DNA of 64,000 nucleotides from Lojkania enalia (GCA_010094045.1 ML986718.1:1-64000), one strand, 5' to 3'; shown: positions 23,901 through 36,175, counted from the stretch's first letter. Made by a program: numbers and translations. Notes: generated by a model from the sequence alone, not told the origin.

Positions 23901-26301
23901 AAGCGCGATCCTAACCTCGCATACATGGCTTATCGCAAGGGACAGAATGACCTTGAGCTCATCAATATTACGAATGAGAACGCTATGTTTAAGGCTCAGG
24001 CTCGCTATCTCCTCGAACGTGCGGATGCGGAGATCTGGGAATATGTCTTGAGTGACAACAACATGTACCGTAGGTCGGTGGTCGACCAGGTCGTTTCCAC
24101 TGCTGTCCCCGAGTCCACCGATCCCGACAAAGTGTCTGTTGCCGTCCGGGCATTCCTTGCCTGTGACATGCCGACAGAGTTGATCGATCTTCTCGATAAG
24201 ATCATTACAGAGCCATCTGCCTTCTCTGAAGAACCGTCACTTCAGCATCTTCTCTTGCTTACTGCGGTCAAGTCTGACCGTAGTCGTGTGATGGGCTACA
24301 TTCACAACTTGAGCGCCTACATGCCAGATGACATTGCCCAGAATTGCATCGGTGTGGGCATGTATGAGGAGGCTTTTGAGGTCTACAAGAAGCATGGCCG
24401 CCATGTGGATGCAATCAACGTCCTGATAGAGCACATCGTCAGCATCGATCGCGCACAAGATTATGCCGATGCTATCGATCTGCCAGAGCTCTGGAGCAGA
24501 GTCGCAAAGGCCCAGCTTGATGGTCTCCGTGTGACCGACTCAATCGAGTCCTATATCCGTGCTGGTGACCCGTCCAACTTCTTGGAAGTTATTGAGATCG
24601 CTACCCATGCGGGCAAGGATGAGGACCTGATTAAATTTTTGCGAATGGCCCGAAAGACGCTCCGCGAGGTTCCTGTCGATACCGCACTCGCGTTCTGCTA
24701 TGCTCGTACTAACCAGCTCCCGGAGCTTGAGGACTTCTTGCGCGCTACCAACGTTGCGGATGTTGAGTCATCTGGTGACAAGGCTTACGAGGAGGGTTAC
24801 CATGAAGCTGCTAAGATCTTCTACACCAGCATCTCGAACTGGGCTAAACTTGCAACGACTCTTGTTCATCTCGAAGATTACCAGGCGGCTGTTGAGTGCG
24901 CACGCAAAGCAAATAGCGTCAAGGTGTGGCGACAGGTCAATGAAGCCTGCATTAACAAGAAGGAGTTCCGTCTTGCTCAGATCTGCGGCCTTAACCTGAT
25001 CGTCCATGCTGAAGAGCTTGCGGATTTGGTCAAGCAATATGAGCGAAACGGTTATTTTGATGAACTCATTAGCCTCCTCGAGGCTGGCTTGGGTCTCGAA
25101 CGCGCGCACATGGGCATGTTCACGGAATTGGGCATTGCCCTTACCAAATATCACCCCGAGCGCGTCATGGAGCACCTCCGCCTCTTCTGGTCTCGAATCA
25201 ATATCCCCAAGATGATCAAAGCCTGCGAGGACGCTCATCTGTGGCCCGAGCTCATCTTCCTCTATATCCACTACGACGAGTGGGATAATGCCGCCCTCGC
25301 TATGATGGAGCGTGCTGCAGATGCCTGGGACCATCAATCGTTCAAGGATACCATTACCAAGGTTACTAACTTAGAAATATACTACCGTGCCTTGAGCTTC
25401 TACTTGGACGAGCAGCCTACTCTCCTGACTGATCTTCTGCAAGCACTGACGCCTAGAATTGATGTTAACCGTGTCGTTCGCATGTTTCTCAAGTCGGACA
25501 ACATTCCTCTCATCAAGCCGTTCCTTCTTAGCGTCCAGTCCCAGAACAAGCGTGAGGTGAACAATGCTCTCAACGACCTTCTGATTGAGGAAGAGGACTA
25601 TAAGACGCTCCGCGATTCAGTGCAGAACTACGACAATTACGACCCGGTGGATCTTGCTCAGCGTCTCGAGCGGCATGACTTGGTCTTCTTCCGCCAGATC
25701 GCAGCCAACATCTACCGCAAGAACAAGCGTTGGGAGAAGTCGATCGCGCTCTCCAAGCAAGACAAGCTGTTCAAAGATGCCATCGAGACGGCCGCCTTGT
25801 CTAGCAAGCCTGAGGTGGTCGAGGAACTCCTTCACTATGTGAGTTTGCTTCGGCAATCCTATAGCAAATTGACTAATGTTTCTCTAGTTCGTTGACATTG
25901 GTAGCCGCGAATGCTATGTCGGCATGCTCTACGCGTGCTACGATCTCATTCGTCCGGACGTTGTCCTCGAAGTGTCCTGGCGCAACGGCCTGCACGACTT
26001 CACCATGGTATGTTATATACTTCTCAGCCGTGCAAAACAAGACAAGACGCTAACTATGATACAGCCGTACATGATCAACTTCCTGCGCGAGCAGACGGCC
26101 ACGATCGAGATGCTCAAGAAGGACAACGAGGAGCGCAAGGCACGCGAATCGTCCCAGCAGAAGAAAGAAGAGGACACGCCGATACTTGGTTCGCGCCTTA
26201 TGCTGACGCAGGGTCCCGTAGCCTCCGCCCCGTCCCCGGGTCCGTATGGCGCATCTAACGGAATAGCTCCGCAACCTACTGGAGGCTTCCGGGCTTTCTA
26301 A
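20901..26301 (+). CDS. CHC1: Clathrin heavy chain
   Basis: Forms the triskelion legs of clathrin coats on plasma-membrane, Golgi and endosomal vesicles. I read seven exons: 20901-20945, 21003-21023, 21102-21128, 21188-21559, 21609-25838, 25888-26007 and 26065-26301, giving 1683 residues, normal for the family (about 1675). The N-terminal beta-propeller includes TLESDHYVCVR and WRWVSQTTLAIV; its N-terminus (MAQQRIPLNVQQP) differs from the commoner MAPLPIKF-type start. The long alpha-solenoid of CHCR repeats follows (for example VEYNIRQNLQTVIRIAQ-type helices; YDEWDNAALAMM). The trimerisation region includes CYDLIRPDVVLEVSWRNGLHDF. The C-terminal tail is Pro/Gly-rich and ends GGFRAF. All introns are 49-76 nt GT-AG. 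The first exons are very short, 21 and 27 nt for exons 2 and 3. Confidence 0.96.
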
Positions 26302-27970
26302 ATATTATCTACACACGGAAGTTAATGTTCTGCCGGGTGCGCGTCCTTGACGTTCCTCTGGTCTCTCATCTTCTGCATGCATATATGACGTTGGTAATAG
26401 GCGGCGAACACAAAAGCGAGTGTTAAGGGGGTCTGCATCTCTGGATAGTTTGACGACGGACGTTCAAAGCTGGGCAGAGGTGCAATTTAGATGGCGTTCA
26501 CGGTGATTTGCTTGCTCGGCGAATGGCTTTGCATGCGCCGAGCACTTCGACCTTTGTATTCTAGCATCTCAGTTTACCAATTCTCTGGTGTCTTTATACG
26601 ATTAGTGCCTCTGTTTCTGCACGTGCGTCCTTGTTTGCCTGTTCTGAGAAGCGAAGCGAACTAATTACCAAGCGTAGGAGACAATCCCTGCCAAGCGAGA
26701 CTAAAACATGTCTTGGACAAAAAATGTTGCCGAATTCGGAGGTCCGGTTTTCATTGTGAACCTGGATCGTCACCGTGTGGTGAGACGACGTAAGAAGCAA
26801 CGAGGACTCGTGAGGAGTTAAGGCGTTTAGAGCGTTAGGGCGGTCGACCCCGACGCAGCGCCCAGAGGCATTATCGTGTCCACACGGTGCAAAAGGGCCT
26901 TGAGGGGGGCGTCTGGGGTTGTGGCTGCTCTGCTACCCCAAGGTCTCCCGAAACAACTTCGTTAGACCCTGGCGGCGTGCATGGGCTGGGGCTTGCCCTA
27001 CGCAGATTTATTGCAGATGCGTCAGACGAGATCTGGCGACCCGTTGCTCGGCTACTTGGTGGGAGATCTGCCAGTGCGGCTCCGACCTGCGCCGAAGCAA
27101 AGCGCGGTCGAGCAGAGCGCATGTTATTCCTTTGCCCCGTTATGCCGAGCTTATACGCCAGTTCTGTGTCTGGCGGAAAAGAGCAGGCATTCCGTTGGCA
27201 TGAAAACGTGCATCATTACTGGGTTCGGCGGAGGTGCTGGCTGCAGGCAGAGCGGTGAGCGAACGTGCTCCAGGAGACAGTCAGTCGGGGAGCCATCTGT
27301 GGGCAAGTGCAGTGTCCGGCGAGGCAGATGGGTGGGCAGGGAATTTTCCTTCTGGGCAAAACAGTCACGGGGGATATGGAGGCGTGGGATGGCTGCGGCC
27401 GGTGCTCTACGTCCTCGATGGTCCCGGGATGGCAGCACGGCGGGCGTGTGCGGATGGTTGGCAAATAAGTTTGACAATCGGGTGCTGGGTAGGACGTGAT
27501 GCCCTCGGCGGCAGGCATAGCTTCGTACAAGTGCAGGCGGATTGCATGGGGGCGTGGCCTTCGGTCCGCGCGGGGACTGCAGCAATGGCTTTATCGACAA
27601 GCACACCAACGAGGGGCAGCAAGGGGAGCTCTGGCCTGCAGCTGGCCCGGCCCTGGGGAGCTCGATTGCTTTTGAGAGCCCGCACAGTGGCCGCGCGAGC
27701 CATGACGATAGGGCCTGCCCTCGTCATCTGCGATCTGGCTTGGTTGTTGACCTGCTAGCTGCCCGCTTCTAGATTTCCTGGGAGCCTTGGGGATTTGCAA
27801 GCGCGTGCTTTGACATAAATCCCATATCGCCTGGCGCCGTGGTTGAGAGCCCTGGCCCTATATCTTTGACTCTACGCCCGCGGCTCTCCCTCCCCAACAC
27901 CATCCTCGCTCTCTCTCTCCCAACCCGCCATTCCTACCCTTCCCCTCCCTATGCACTGAAGCCGTCTACG
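26302..27970. other. Intergenic clathrin / pyruvate carboxylase
   Basis: About 1.7 kb. The left part holds the clathrin 3' region. 26.85-27.8 kb is GC-rich and therefore shows overlapping chance frames on both strands, none with recognisable domains. The right end is the pyruvate carboxylase promoter. Confidence 0.5.
27855..27970 (+). promoter_or_regulatory. Core promoter and CT-rich leader of pyruvate carboxylase
   Basis: A TATA-like stretch (cctatatctt) near 27855 is followed by a strong pyrimidine-rich block at about 27885-27950 ending 20 bases before the ATG. TATA plus CT-rich leader is the usual layout of highly expressed filamentous-fungal genes. Confidence 0.5.
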
Positions 27971-30900
27971 ATGGCAACCTTGATCAGTGATAAGAATGCC
28001 GCCGCGTCGTCGGCCATTGACGACAACGAGTTCGACGACGAGCATGGCGAGCACCACCCCCACCGCAACTCGGTGCACCACAGGCTGCGCGCCAGCAGCT
28101 CCATTATGCAGTTGAAGAAGCTGCTGGGTACGTAGTTGCTGCCAATGGCACTAAGTGAAGCTTCCCCGAGCTCTCTAACAGCTTGAGCAGTCGCCAACCG
28201 CGGAGAAATCCCCATCCGAATCTTCCGTACAGCACACGAGCTCTCTCTTCACACAGTAGCAGTCTACAGCCATGAGGACCGCCTCAGCATGCACAGGCAA
28301 AAGGCCGACGAGGCATATGAAATCGGCCACCGCGGACAGTACACGCCCGTCGGAGCTTACCTAGCGGGCGATGAGATCATCAAGATTGCCCTAGAGCACA
28401 ATGTCAACATGATCCATCCCGGCTACGGCTTTCTTTCTGAGAACGCAGAGTTTGCGCGGAATGTCGAAAAGGCCGGCCTTATCGTGAGTGGGTTTCTTCG
28501 ATGTTTACCCCGTGACGAAATGCCTGTTTACTGCAGCCGCCCACGCCAATTGCATCTGTTGAGATTATCTCTTCTCGGGGAGCGAATGCGGCTGGCGCGG
28601 GGCCGGCCGCATGCATTTGGCAGCACCGACTGCAACTCTTTTTCCAGCGCAGGCCGACGCCGATCACGGGCCCTACTCCGGGGATCCCATTACGGTCATG
28701 CATTTGGCCCTTTTTTGGGTTTTTTTTTTTTTTTTTTCTTTTCAATTTTTTTTTTTTTATGCATCAGGGACGTTGTATTCGTTGCTTCTTCGTCTCCTGC
28801 GGTCTCTCGAAACACGCGGATCACTGAGTCTGTCGTGGTGTCGTGCAGGGTCGTATCATTTTCCTCTTTTCCCTTTTCTGCAATGGACGCTTACTTTCAC
28901 ATCTAGTTCGTAGGTCCTACCCCCGACACCATTGATGCTTTGGGCGACAAGGTCTCTGCCCGACGGCTTGCCATCAAGTGCAATGTGCCCGTCGTCCCCG
29001 GCACCGAGGGCCCGGTCGAGAGGTTCGAGGAGGTCAAGGCTTTCACCGACGAGTATGGCTTCCCCATCATCATCAAGGCTGCCTTCGGAGGTGGTGGTCG
29101 CGGTATGCGAGTAGTTCGCCAGCAGTCCGACCTCAAGGATGCTTTTACCCGCGCGACCTCAGAAGCTAAATCCGCCTTCGGCAACGGCACCGTCTTCGTC
29201 GAGCGCTTCTTGGACAAGCCCAAGCATATCGAGGTCCAGCTGCTTGGTGACAATGTCGGCAACGTCGTCCACCTCTACGAGCGCGACTGCAGTGTGCAGC
29301 GTCGCCATCAGAAAGTCGTCGAGATTGCTCCGGCCAAGGATCTTCCCCAGGAGACGCGAGATGCCATCCTCAATGATGCCGTTAGGCTTGCTAAGTCAGT
29401 CAACTATCGCAATGCGGGAACTGCCGAGTTCTTGGTTGACCAGCAGAACCGCTACTACTTTATCGAAATTAATCCTAGAATGTGAGTCGCTTCAAGCCAA
29501 GCCGGCCAATATGCACGCACAGCTAACAGTCCTATAGCCAGGTCGAACACACTATCACTGAGGAGATTACTGGTATCGACATTGTCGCCGCGCAAATCCA
29601 GATTGCGGCAGGTGCCACGCTCGAACAGCTGGGATTGACCCAAGATCACATCTCTACCCGCGGATTTGCGATCCAATGCCGTATCACCACCGAAGACCCC
29701 GCAAACCAGTTCTCTCCGGACACTGGAAAGATTGAGGTGTACCGTTCCGCTGGCGGTAACGGCGTGCGTCTTGATGGTGGCAATGGCTTCGCTGGCGCCA
29801 TCATCACTCCTCACTACGACTCTATGTTGGTCAAGTGCACATGCAAGGGATCAACATACGAGATTGTTCGCCGAAAGATGCTTCGTGCTCTTGTTGAATT
29901 CCGCATTCGTGGTGTTAAGACGAACATTCCCTTCCTGCTTAAGCTACTTACGCATCCAACCTTCATTGAGGGCACCTGCTGGACTACCTTCATTGATGAT
30001 ACGCCAGAATTGTTCGCTCTCATTGGCTCGCAAAACCGTGCTCAGAAGCTTCTTGCTTACCTCGGAGACCTGGCTGTCAATGGCAGCCAGATCAAGGGAC
30101 AGATTGGGGAGCCCAAGTTCAAGGGCGAGATCAAGATCCCCGAGATCTTTGACTCCCATGGCAAAAAGATCGATACCTCAGCTCCTTGCACCAAGGGCTG
30201 GAGGAACGTACTCCTCAAGGACGGTCCTGAGGGCTTCGCAAAGGCCGTCCGGGCCAACAAAGGCTGCCTCATCATGGACACTACTTGGCGCGATGCCCAC
30301 CAGTCTCTCCTAGCTACTCGTGTCAGGACCGTCGATTTGCTCAACATCGCAAAGGAGACCAGCCATGCCTACTCCAATGCCTGGGCTCTTGAGTGCTGGG
30401 GAGGAGCCACCTTCGATGTTGCCATGCGCTTCCTTTACGAGGATCCTTGGGACAGGCTGAGGAAGATGAGGAAGCTCGTGCCCAACATTCCTTTCCAGAT
30501 GCTTCTCCGTGGAGCTAACGGTGTTGCCTATTCTTCTCTCCCGGACAATGCTATCTTCCACTTCTGTGAGCAGGCTAAGAAGAACGGTGTTGACATCTTC
30601 CGTGTTTTTGATGCCCTTAATGATGTTGATCAGCTCGAGGTTGGCATCAAGGCTGTCATCAAGGCTGGTGGTGTTGCTGAGGGCACTGTGTGCTATAGCG
30701 GAGATAGTGAGTCACCTTCCCTCCCCCGTCTTATGTAAATGCTAATCGTTCTGTAGTGTTGAACCCCAAGAAGAAGTACAACCTCGAGTATTATATGTCT
30801 GTTGTTGACAAGATCGTTGGCATGGGCGCTCATATTCTGGGCATCAAGGACATGGCTGGTGTCCTCAAGCCTCGTGCAGCTACTCTACTTGTTGGATCTA

Positions 30901-32215
30901 TCCGCAGGAAGTACCCCGACCTTCCCATCCACGTCCACACCCATGACTCTGCCGGTACCGGTGTTGCGTCCATGGCTGCTTGTGCTCACGCTGGTGCTGA
31001 TGCCGTTGATGCTGCCATTGACAGCATGTCTGGTATGACTTCTCAGCCATCTATAGGGGCTATCCTTGCTTCCCTTGAGGGAAGCGAGTTTGACGCTGGA
31101 CTTGATGCCCATGCCATCCGCAATCTTGATGCCTACTGGGCCCAGCTCCGTCTTCTCTACTCTCCTTTTGAGGCTGGTCTTACTGGTCCCGACCCTGAAG
31201 TCTACGAACACGAGATTCCTGGAGGACAGCTCACCAACCTCATCTTCCAGGCCTCGCAGCAGGGTCTTGGTGAGCAGTGGGCCCAGACCAAGAAGGCTTA
31301 CGAACAAGCCAACGACCTTCTTGGCGACATCGTCAAGGTCACACCCACTTCCAAGGTCGTCGGTGACTTGGCTCAGTTCATGGTCTCCAACAACCTCACC
31401 TACGACGATACGCTTGCCAAGGCGGAGCAGCTCGACTTCCCCTCGTCCGTCCTCGAATTCTTCGAAGGTCTCATGGGCCAACCCTACGGCGGATTCCCTG
31501 AGCCGCTTCGCTCGCAGGCTCTTCGTGGTCGGAGGAAGATGGACAAGCGACCAGGTCTCTACCTCAACCCTATCGACCTCCCCAAGGTCAAGGCCGATTT
31601 GAAGCAGAAGTGGGGCGATTCTACCGAGTGTGACGTCGCATCCTACACCATGTACCCTAAGGTGTTCGAGGATTACAAGAAGTGGACTACAAAGTACGGC
31701 GACCTCTCCGTCCTGCCAACCCGCTACTTCCTCTCTCGCCCCGAAATCGGTGAGGAGTTCCATGTCGAGCTCGAGAAGGGCAAGGTGCTCATCCTGAAGC
31801 TCCTTGCTATTGGTCCGCTCTCCGAGCAGACTGGTCTCCGGGAGGTCTTCTACGAGATGAACGGTGAGACCAGGACGGTTACCGTCGAAGACAAGCATGC
31901 TGCTATTGAGAATGTTAGGAGGCCTAAGGCTGATCCTACGGATGGCAGCCAGGTCGGTAGCCCCATGTCCGGTGTGGTTATCGATTTGCGCGTGCACGAA
32001 GGTGGTGATGTTATGAAGGGTGATCCGATTGCTGTTCTGTCTGCCATGAAGATGGTGAGCCTCCTCTCTACCCCTGATTTATCCGAAATTAATACTAATA
32101 TTTCCATTAGGAAATGGTTATCTCTGCTCCCCACAGCGGCAAGATCGGTAATCTCTCCGTCCGCGAGGGCGACTCGGTCGACTCCCAAGACCTCATCTGC
32201 AAGATTGTCAAATGA
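27971..32215 (+). CDS. PYC: Pyruvate carboxylase (biotin enzyme)
   Basis: Carboxylates pyruvate to oxaloacetate using ATP, bicarbonate and biotin (anaplerosis, gluconeogenesis). Six exons: 27971-28127, 28191-28483, 28907-29481, 29538-30706, 30757-32054 and 32111-32215, giving 1198 residues, the usual fungal length. The biotin carboxylase domain starts at [14 protein letters not shown], with [10 protein letters not shown], the ATP-grasp loop FGGGGRGM (about residue 210) and EINPRIQVEHT. The carboxyltransferase domain begins at [16 protein letters not shown] and includes [15 protein letters not shown] and RVFDALND. The biotinyl domain ends the protein, with AMKM at residues 1161-1164 (Lys1163), 35 residues from the C-terminus. 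The intron before exon 6 falls directly after this motif. The acidic N-terminus lacks a mitochondrial presequence, which fits a cytosolic enzyme. Intron 2 is unusually long at 423 nt. Confidence 0.97.
28484..28906 (+). other. Long T-rich intron 2 of pyruvate carboxylase
   Basis: GTGAGT donor and CTAG acceptor bound a 423-nt intron, 7-9 times longer than the other introns here. It contains T runs at about 28720-28760, a 12-bp motif (catgcatttggc) repeated at 28610-28621 and 28697-28708, and a GC-rich first half unlike a normal short fungal intron. The intron is required because the flanking exons join VEKAGLI to [15 protein letters not shown], continuous in pyruvate carboxylases. The extra DNA may be an insertion. 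Confidence 0.85.
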
Positions 32216-32821
32216 GCTCTCTCATGAGCCAAATTATGACTTAAGCAAAACGACAGTTCCGTGGTGGTTAGAGCTTACAGAATTTGAAATCGAGATGAAG
32301 ATGATGGGCGGTAGCGTCTTTCTGTCTTCTTGAATATTTTGAAATGCGTGAACCTAGGACCTGAATTCGACTTAAATTTTTCGAGGATCGCGGTTTCTGT
32401 GTCCGTCTGTCTATGTACCTAGGTAGCTAGCTAGCTCTATGGATTCTCGGCGTGATGAGGACGCCTTTATTAGTTTTAAGGTTGTTTGTTGAGCGATATG
32501 TGATTACTCTGTATACCCTTGATGTTATTATGGCTATTAGAATAGGATCATACTACTATGTGTATGTGTTTTTCGCGAAACGCCTACCTACTGTCTGAAA
32601 ATAACCTATAGTCTATATAGATCAAGTAATATGACGCTAATAGAACGATTAGGCTAACAGATACTTGTATGCCTTTGAGTCTGTGTTTCATTTCTGAACG
32701 TGCCGTCCAGATGCTACATTTACATATTCTCAACCCATATAATACATGCTGAATGCTTAAACTTCCAACACACCTGAGCCTCTTATACCATCGAGAATTC
32801 TCCCAACAGGTACATAATTCT
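32216..32821. other. Convergent intergenic region PYC / mS41
   Basis: Holds the 3' untranslated regions of two converging genes. A taggtagctagctagctct stretch lies at about 32419-32437; polyadenylation-type AT-rich sequence is present. No gene is seen. Confidence 0.6.
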
Positions 32822-33532
32822 CTACCTTGCCTTCTCCTTATTCTCCGCAGCTCTCCTCTTTGCCCTAACTTCCGCTCTCCTCCTCTCACCTCCATCAACC
32901 TTATGCCCCCTCCTATCCTCCCAAATCCCCTCCTGTAACCTGATCCTCGCTCTCAAGCCCTCGGTGCCCTTCACATATTCGACATACGGGCCTTTAATTG
33001 TCTTCGCCCCCTTTACAACGACACCCTTAACCCCAACAACATTATCCCAATCGCTCGGTCCCTCTACACCAGCCGGTAGATTGACAACCACCTTCCTAGT
33101 CCCAGGATCATGCGTAGCGGTCGTGACTGTTGTCCTCCGGCTCAGCCCCGTGGACGGGGCCTCCACGAGTGCGAGTTCCGCGATGCCGTCTTGAACATAT
33201 TGGCAGTCGCCTCCGATGCCGTACTCGCCGTTGCGGAACTTCTCGCGCCAGCGGAGTAGGTACTTGCGTGAGCGGGCGGGCTCGATGCCTAGTTCGCGGA
33301 GCTGTGAGGAAGAGAGGGTGAAGAGGGCGGTCCAAGAGGGGATTTTGCTGGCGTGCACGCTTAGGCCCCGGCCGATGGCTGTGAGGAAGCTGGGGGCGTC
33401 CGGGATGAAGGGGATAGGTTTTGGGATGGATCGGATAGGGATTTGATGGTGGAGGGTGCGGATGCTGGGGTTGGGGAGGGTCGATGTTGTTATGGAGGAT
33501 AACGTGAGAAGAGGGCGGCGGAGGGTTGCCAT
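32822..33532 (-). CDS. FYV4: Mitochondrial small ribosomal subunit protein mS41 (IGR motif, Fyv4-like)
   Basis: Single exon, 236 residues. An N-terminal basic, Ser/Thr-rich and acid-free stretch of about 35 residues looks like a mitochondrial presequence. Residues about 46-105 form the IGR-motif (SAM-like) domain of Fyv4/mS41: PSFLTAIGRG with Ile-Gly-Arg at 53-55, then SWTALFTLSSSQLRELGI and ARSRKYLLRWREKFRNG. The rest contains a conserved-looking segment (KVVVNLPAGVEGPSDWDNV) and a basic C-terminal tail rich in Arg/Lys, as expected for rRNA contact. It probably acts in the mitochondrial 37S ribosomal subunit. It diverges from the kinase gene over a shared 459-bp promoter region. Confidence 0.85.
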   Translation of the reverse strand: MATLRRPLLTLSSITTSTLPNPSIRTLHHQIPIRSIPKPIPFIPDAPSFLTAIGRGLSVHASKIPSWTALFTLSSSQLRELGIEPARSRKYLLRWREKFRNGEYGIGGDCQYVQDGIAELALVEAPSTGLSRRTTVTTATHDPGTRKVVVNLPAGVEGPSDWDNVVGVKGVVVKGAKTIKGPYVEYVKGTEGLRARIRLQEGIWEDRRGHKVDGGERRRAEVRAKRRAAENKEKAR

Positions 33533-33991
33533 GTTAGGTGTTCTAGAAGAGTTGTTAATATAAAGGAGAGATTGATTGAGATTGGAATGGGCTTAGACGT
33601 ACTGTAGAAAATGAGTGTGATGTCGGGCACGAGCACCCGCCGATGCAAGATGCGCAATTGGAGATTAGACGTTGACGCTTGTTAGATGCAAGCCGCGATG
33701 AACTTTTTGGCGGTGCCAAGATGTTGGAGCATAGACCGCATTATGTCGCCGCATATGCCTTGGATCTTAGACCACCTCCACTCGCTCATCTCATTTCACT
33801 ATGTCGAGGTAAGAGGCGACGAAGATAATGTTCTCTTACTTTCCCCGGTTTATGATACCCGCTACGGTTGGTTTTCTTTAGGCGTCCGTCGTCTCTTTTT
33901 CTTTGTTTCTCAATCATCTCTAGTAGAAAGGCTACCAATTGGATCTCTCGTCACCTTACTTCCTCAGCAACTTCACTAACGGTTGCCCGAC
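33533..33991. promoter_or_regulatory. Bidirectional promoter region mS41 / Kin28-like kinase
   Basis: 459 bp between two divergent start codons. No TATA box stands out. A T-rich stretch (about 33893-33912) and CT-rich sequence precede the kinase start. Confidence 0.5.
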
Positions 33992-35288
33992 ATGGCTACT
34001 AAGGTGTCGTCTTCGCCAGCTTTCTCGTCGCCGGCTCTTAGTCCACGACCGAATCCTCCAGGTCCCAGCGGTAGAGCTGTTCCAAAGGCTAAAGCCCTCG
34101 CCATCCTTAACGCAACCAAATCCCCCGCACCCTCGGTTGCGTCTACGCCCGGAGACGGTGGTATGGATCTTTCAGAGAAGATGAACGACGAAGTGCGTCG
34201 CCAATTTGTTATTGGTACACTTTTCTCCCCTAAACAATCTCCAACTGCATAGCTAACGGGCCGTAGGCGGACGGCTCGGCGAAGGTACCTATGCAACTGT
34301 CTACGCAGGCCACTACCGCCACGATCCCACCTCGCTCGTCGCCATCAAGAAGATCAAAGTCAACGCAGACTTCAAAGATGGAATCGCCATGGACGCCATC
34401 CGGGAAATTAAATTCCTCTCCGAGTTGCACCACCCGAACATTATCTCCCTCCACGCCGTCTTTAGCACCAAAGACCAAAACCTCTCCCTCGTGCTCGAAC
34501 ATCTCCCAGCCGGCGATCTCGAAGGTCTGTGGAAGAACGGCAGTATTTCGTACACTTCCGCGGACATCAAGGCCTGGTCGAACATGCTGGCGCAGGCTGT
34601 ATGGTTCTGCCACGAGAACTTTGTCCTGCACCGCGATATTAAAGGAAACAACGTCCTCATCGCCGCCGACGGGACGCTTAAGCTCGCAGATTTCGGTCTC
34701 GCGCGCTCCTTCGCGGAGCCCGGACGTCCAATGACACACCAAGTCATCACGCGCTTCTACCGACCCCTCGAACTACTCTACGGCGCTCGACACTACGGCG
34801 GCTGCGTAGATATATGGAGCATGGGAATCGTCATCGCCGAACTAGTCATCCGCGAATTCTTTCTGCCCAGCGAAACGGATATCCAGCAAGTACATATGAT
34901 TACCGAGATCTTCGGCACGCCCACCGAAGAGACGTGGCCCGGGGTATCGATGCTACCTAATTACTTGCCTATAGGCCCTAGCGGTTTTAAGCATCCCCTC
35001 GGTACCTCGTACTTTATGCAACGCTTTCCGCTGCTGGGAGCGGATGGCGTGGAGTTGCTTAGAGGCATGCTGACCGTGGATCCGGCGAAGCGGTTCACAG
35101 CGAATGAGGTGCTGAGGCATTCGTATTGGACAAATGCGCCTACGCCGACGAAGAAGGAGATGTTGCCGAAGGCAGGTGGGGGCCTGAAGGCTATGGGTGA
35201 GGACTTGAAGAGAAGAGGCGGTGAGGCGGACACTGGGAGGGTTGACAAGGTGGCTAGGAAGCTAGATTTTGCGAGTATGGTGCAGTAG
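33992..35288 (+). CDS. KIN28: Cyclin-dependent kinase, CDK7/Kin28-like
   Basis: Two exons (33992-34214, 34267-35288) give 414 residues. After a 70-residue Ser/Pro/Ala-rich N-terminal extension comes a full kinase domain: GEGTYATVY loop (79-86), VAIKK (Lys102), AIREIKFL as the PSTAIRE-like helix, HRDIKGNN (Asp198), DFG (216-218) and an activation-loop Thr in MTHQV (231). The C-terminal part (FGTPTEETWPGVSMLP; YWTNAPTPTKKEMLPK) matches Kin28/CDK7, the TFIIH kinase that phosphorylates the RNA polymerase II tail and activates other CDKs. Two motifs deviate: HRDxKPxN has Gly for Pro, and RWYR(A/P)PEL reads RFYRPLEL. All catalytic residues are kept, so activity is expected but substrate-side geometry may differ. 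A diverged CDK paralog is the alternative. Confidence 0.85.
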
Positions 35289-35296
35289 AATCATGA

Positions 35297-35330
35297 GCGT
35301 CATGAGCATCATGGGCATCATGGGCATCAA
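35297..35330 (+). repeat. Short 9-bp tandem repeat after the kinase gene
   Basis: Three to four imperfect copies of an atcatgggc unit immediately downstream of the kinase stop codon, within its probable 3' untranslated region. Confidence 0.75.
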
Positions 35331-36155
35331 AGCAGATGTATCGGAGGCCATACTGTACGCGGCGTCTGGGAGCCGTCTCTTATTTATCATGGTATATATA
35401 ATGCAAGGCATATGGAGTATGGCTTTGGGGCATTCACATGGGCATTTACGGGCGTAGTGGGACTATTTCTAGTTTGTTTTCTACAGCGAATATTCTGACC
35501 TAGGATGGTGTTATATGGTTTTTATTCTCAGCACTTTGCTAGCTGAGGATGGATAGAAAGCGCGGAGATAGATCGGAGCTGCGCGATTATACCCATCATT
35601 AAGACGGATTGAAACAAATATCTCTTGTAATTGTTTGGCTTGGGTTTCTTAGATGCTATGTGCTTTTGATTGGAGAGAGGGTTGGATTGATTGTAGTATT
35701 TGGGTGGCACGATGTCTAAATGGAAAACCACTCCAACCTCAAATAGATTGTCAAAAAGCCAAGAGGCTGTGTGGAAATCATCAAGAGAATCCGCCCAATC
35801 GATATCCCACGCTAATGTAGGATATTGCTGCGAGTTGCGGGCTGGCTGCCTATTTTCACCGAGATGTGTACGAGATTCTAGCGTCTCGATCCAATAGCAC
35901 CACTTGGACCCTATTCCATTATTCCATGTGGTACATCGTGTTAGATCCAAAGGCCGGCGATGCAATAAATGTGGACGTCTGCCTACGTATTCCCGATATA
36001 GTTTATGCGCAAGCGCTTCATTCGAGACATATCGACCAATTGTCTTTTGTATCGCTAATGCCTTGATGCGGAAATAGACTGAGCGGCGCCTCTAAGCGAA
36101 GACGGGATAGATGGCGCTAAGGTTTAAGAGATCGGGTAGTAGGCGTTCCGCAGGC

Positions 36156-36175
36156 TTTTTTTTTTTTTTTTTTTT
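36156..36175 (+). repeat. 20-base poly-T tract
   Basis: Uninterrupted run of 20 T followed by cttttt, about 290 bases upstream of the P450 start. Confidence 0.9.

Noticed and set aside
26887..27772. Several overlapping open frames of 100-174 codons on both strands upstream of pyruvate carboxylase
   Set aside because: GC-rich DNA keeps all frames open; no domains, no splice continuity, low-complexity text.
30885..31997. 370-codon minus-strand frame
   Set aside because: Antisense shadow of the pyruvate carboxylase coding sequence.
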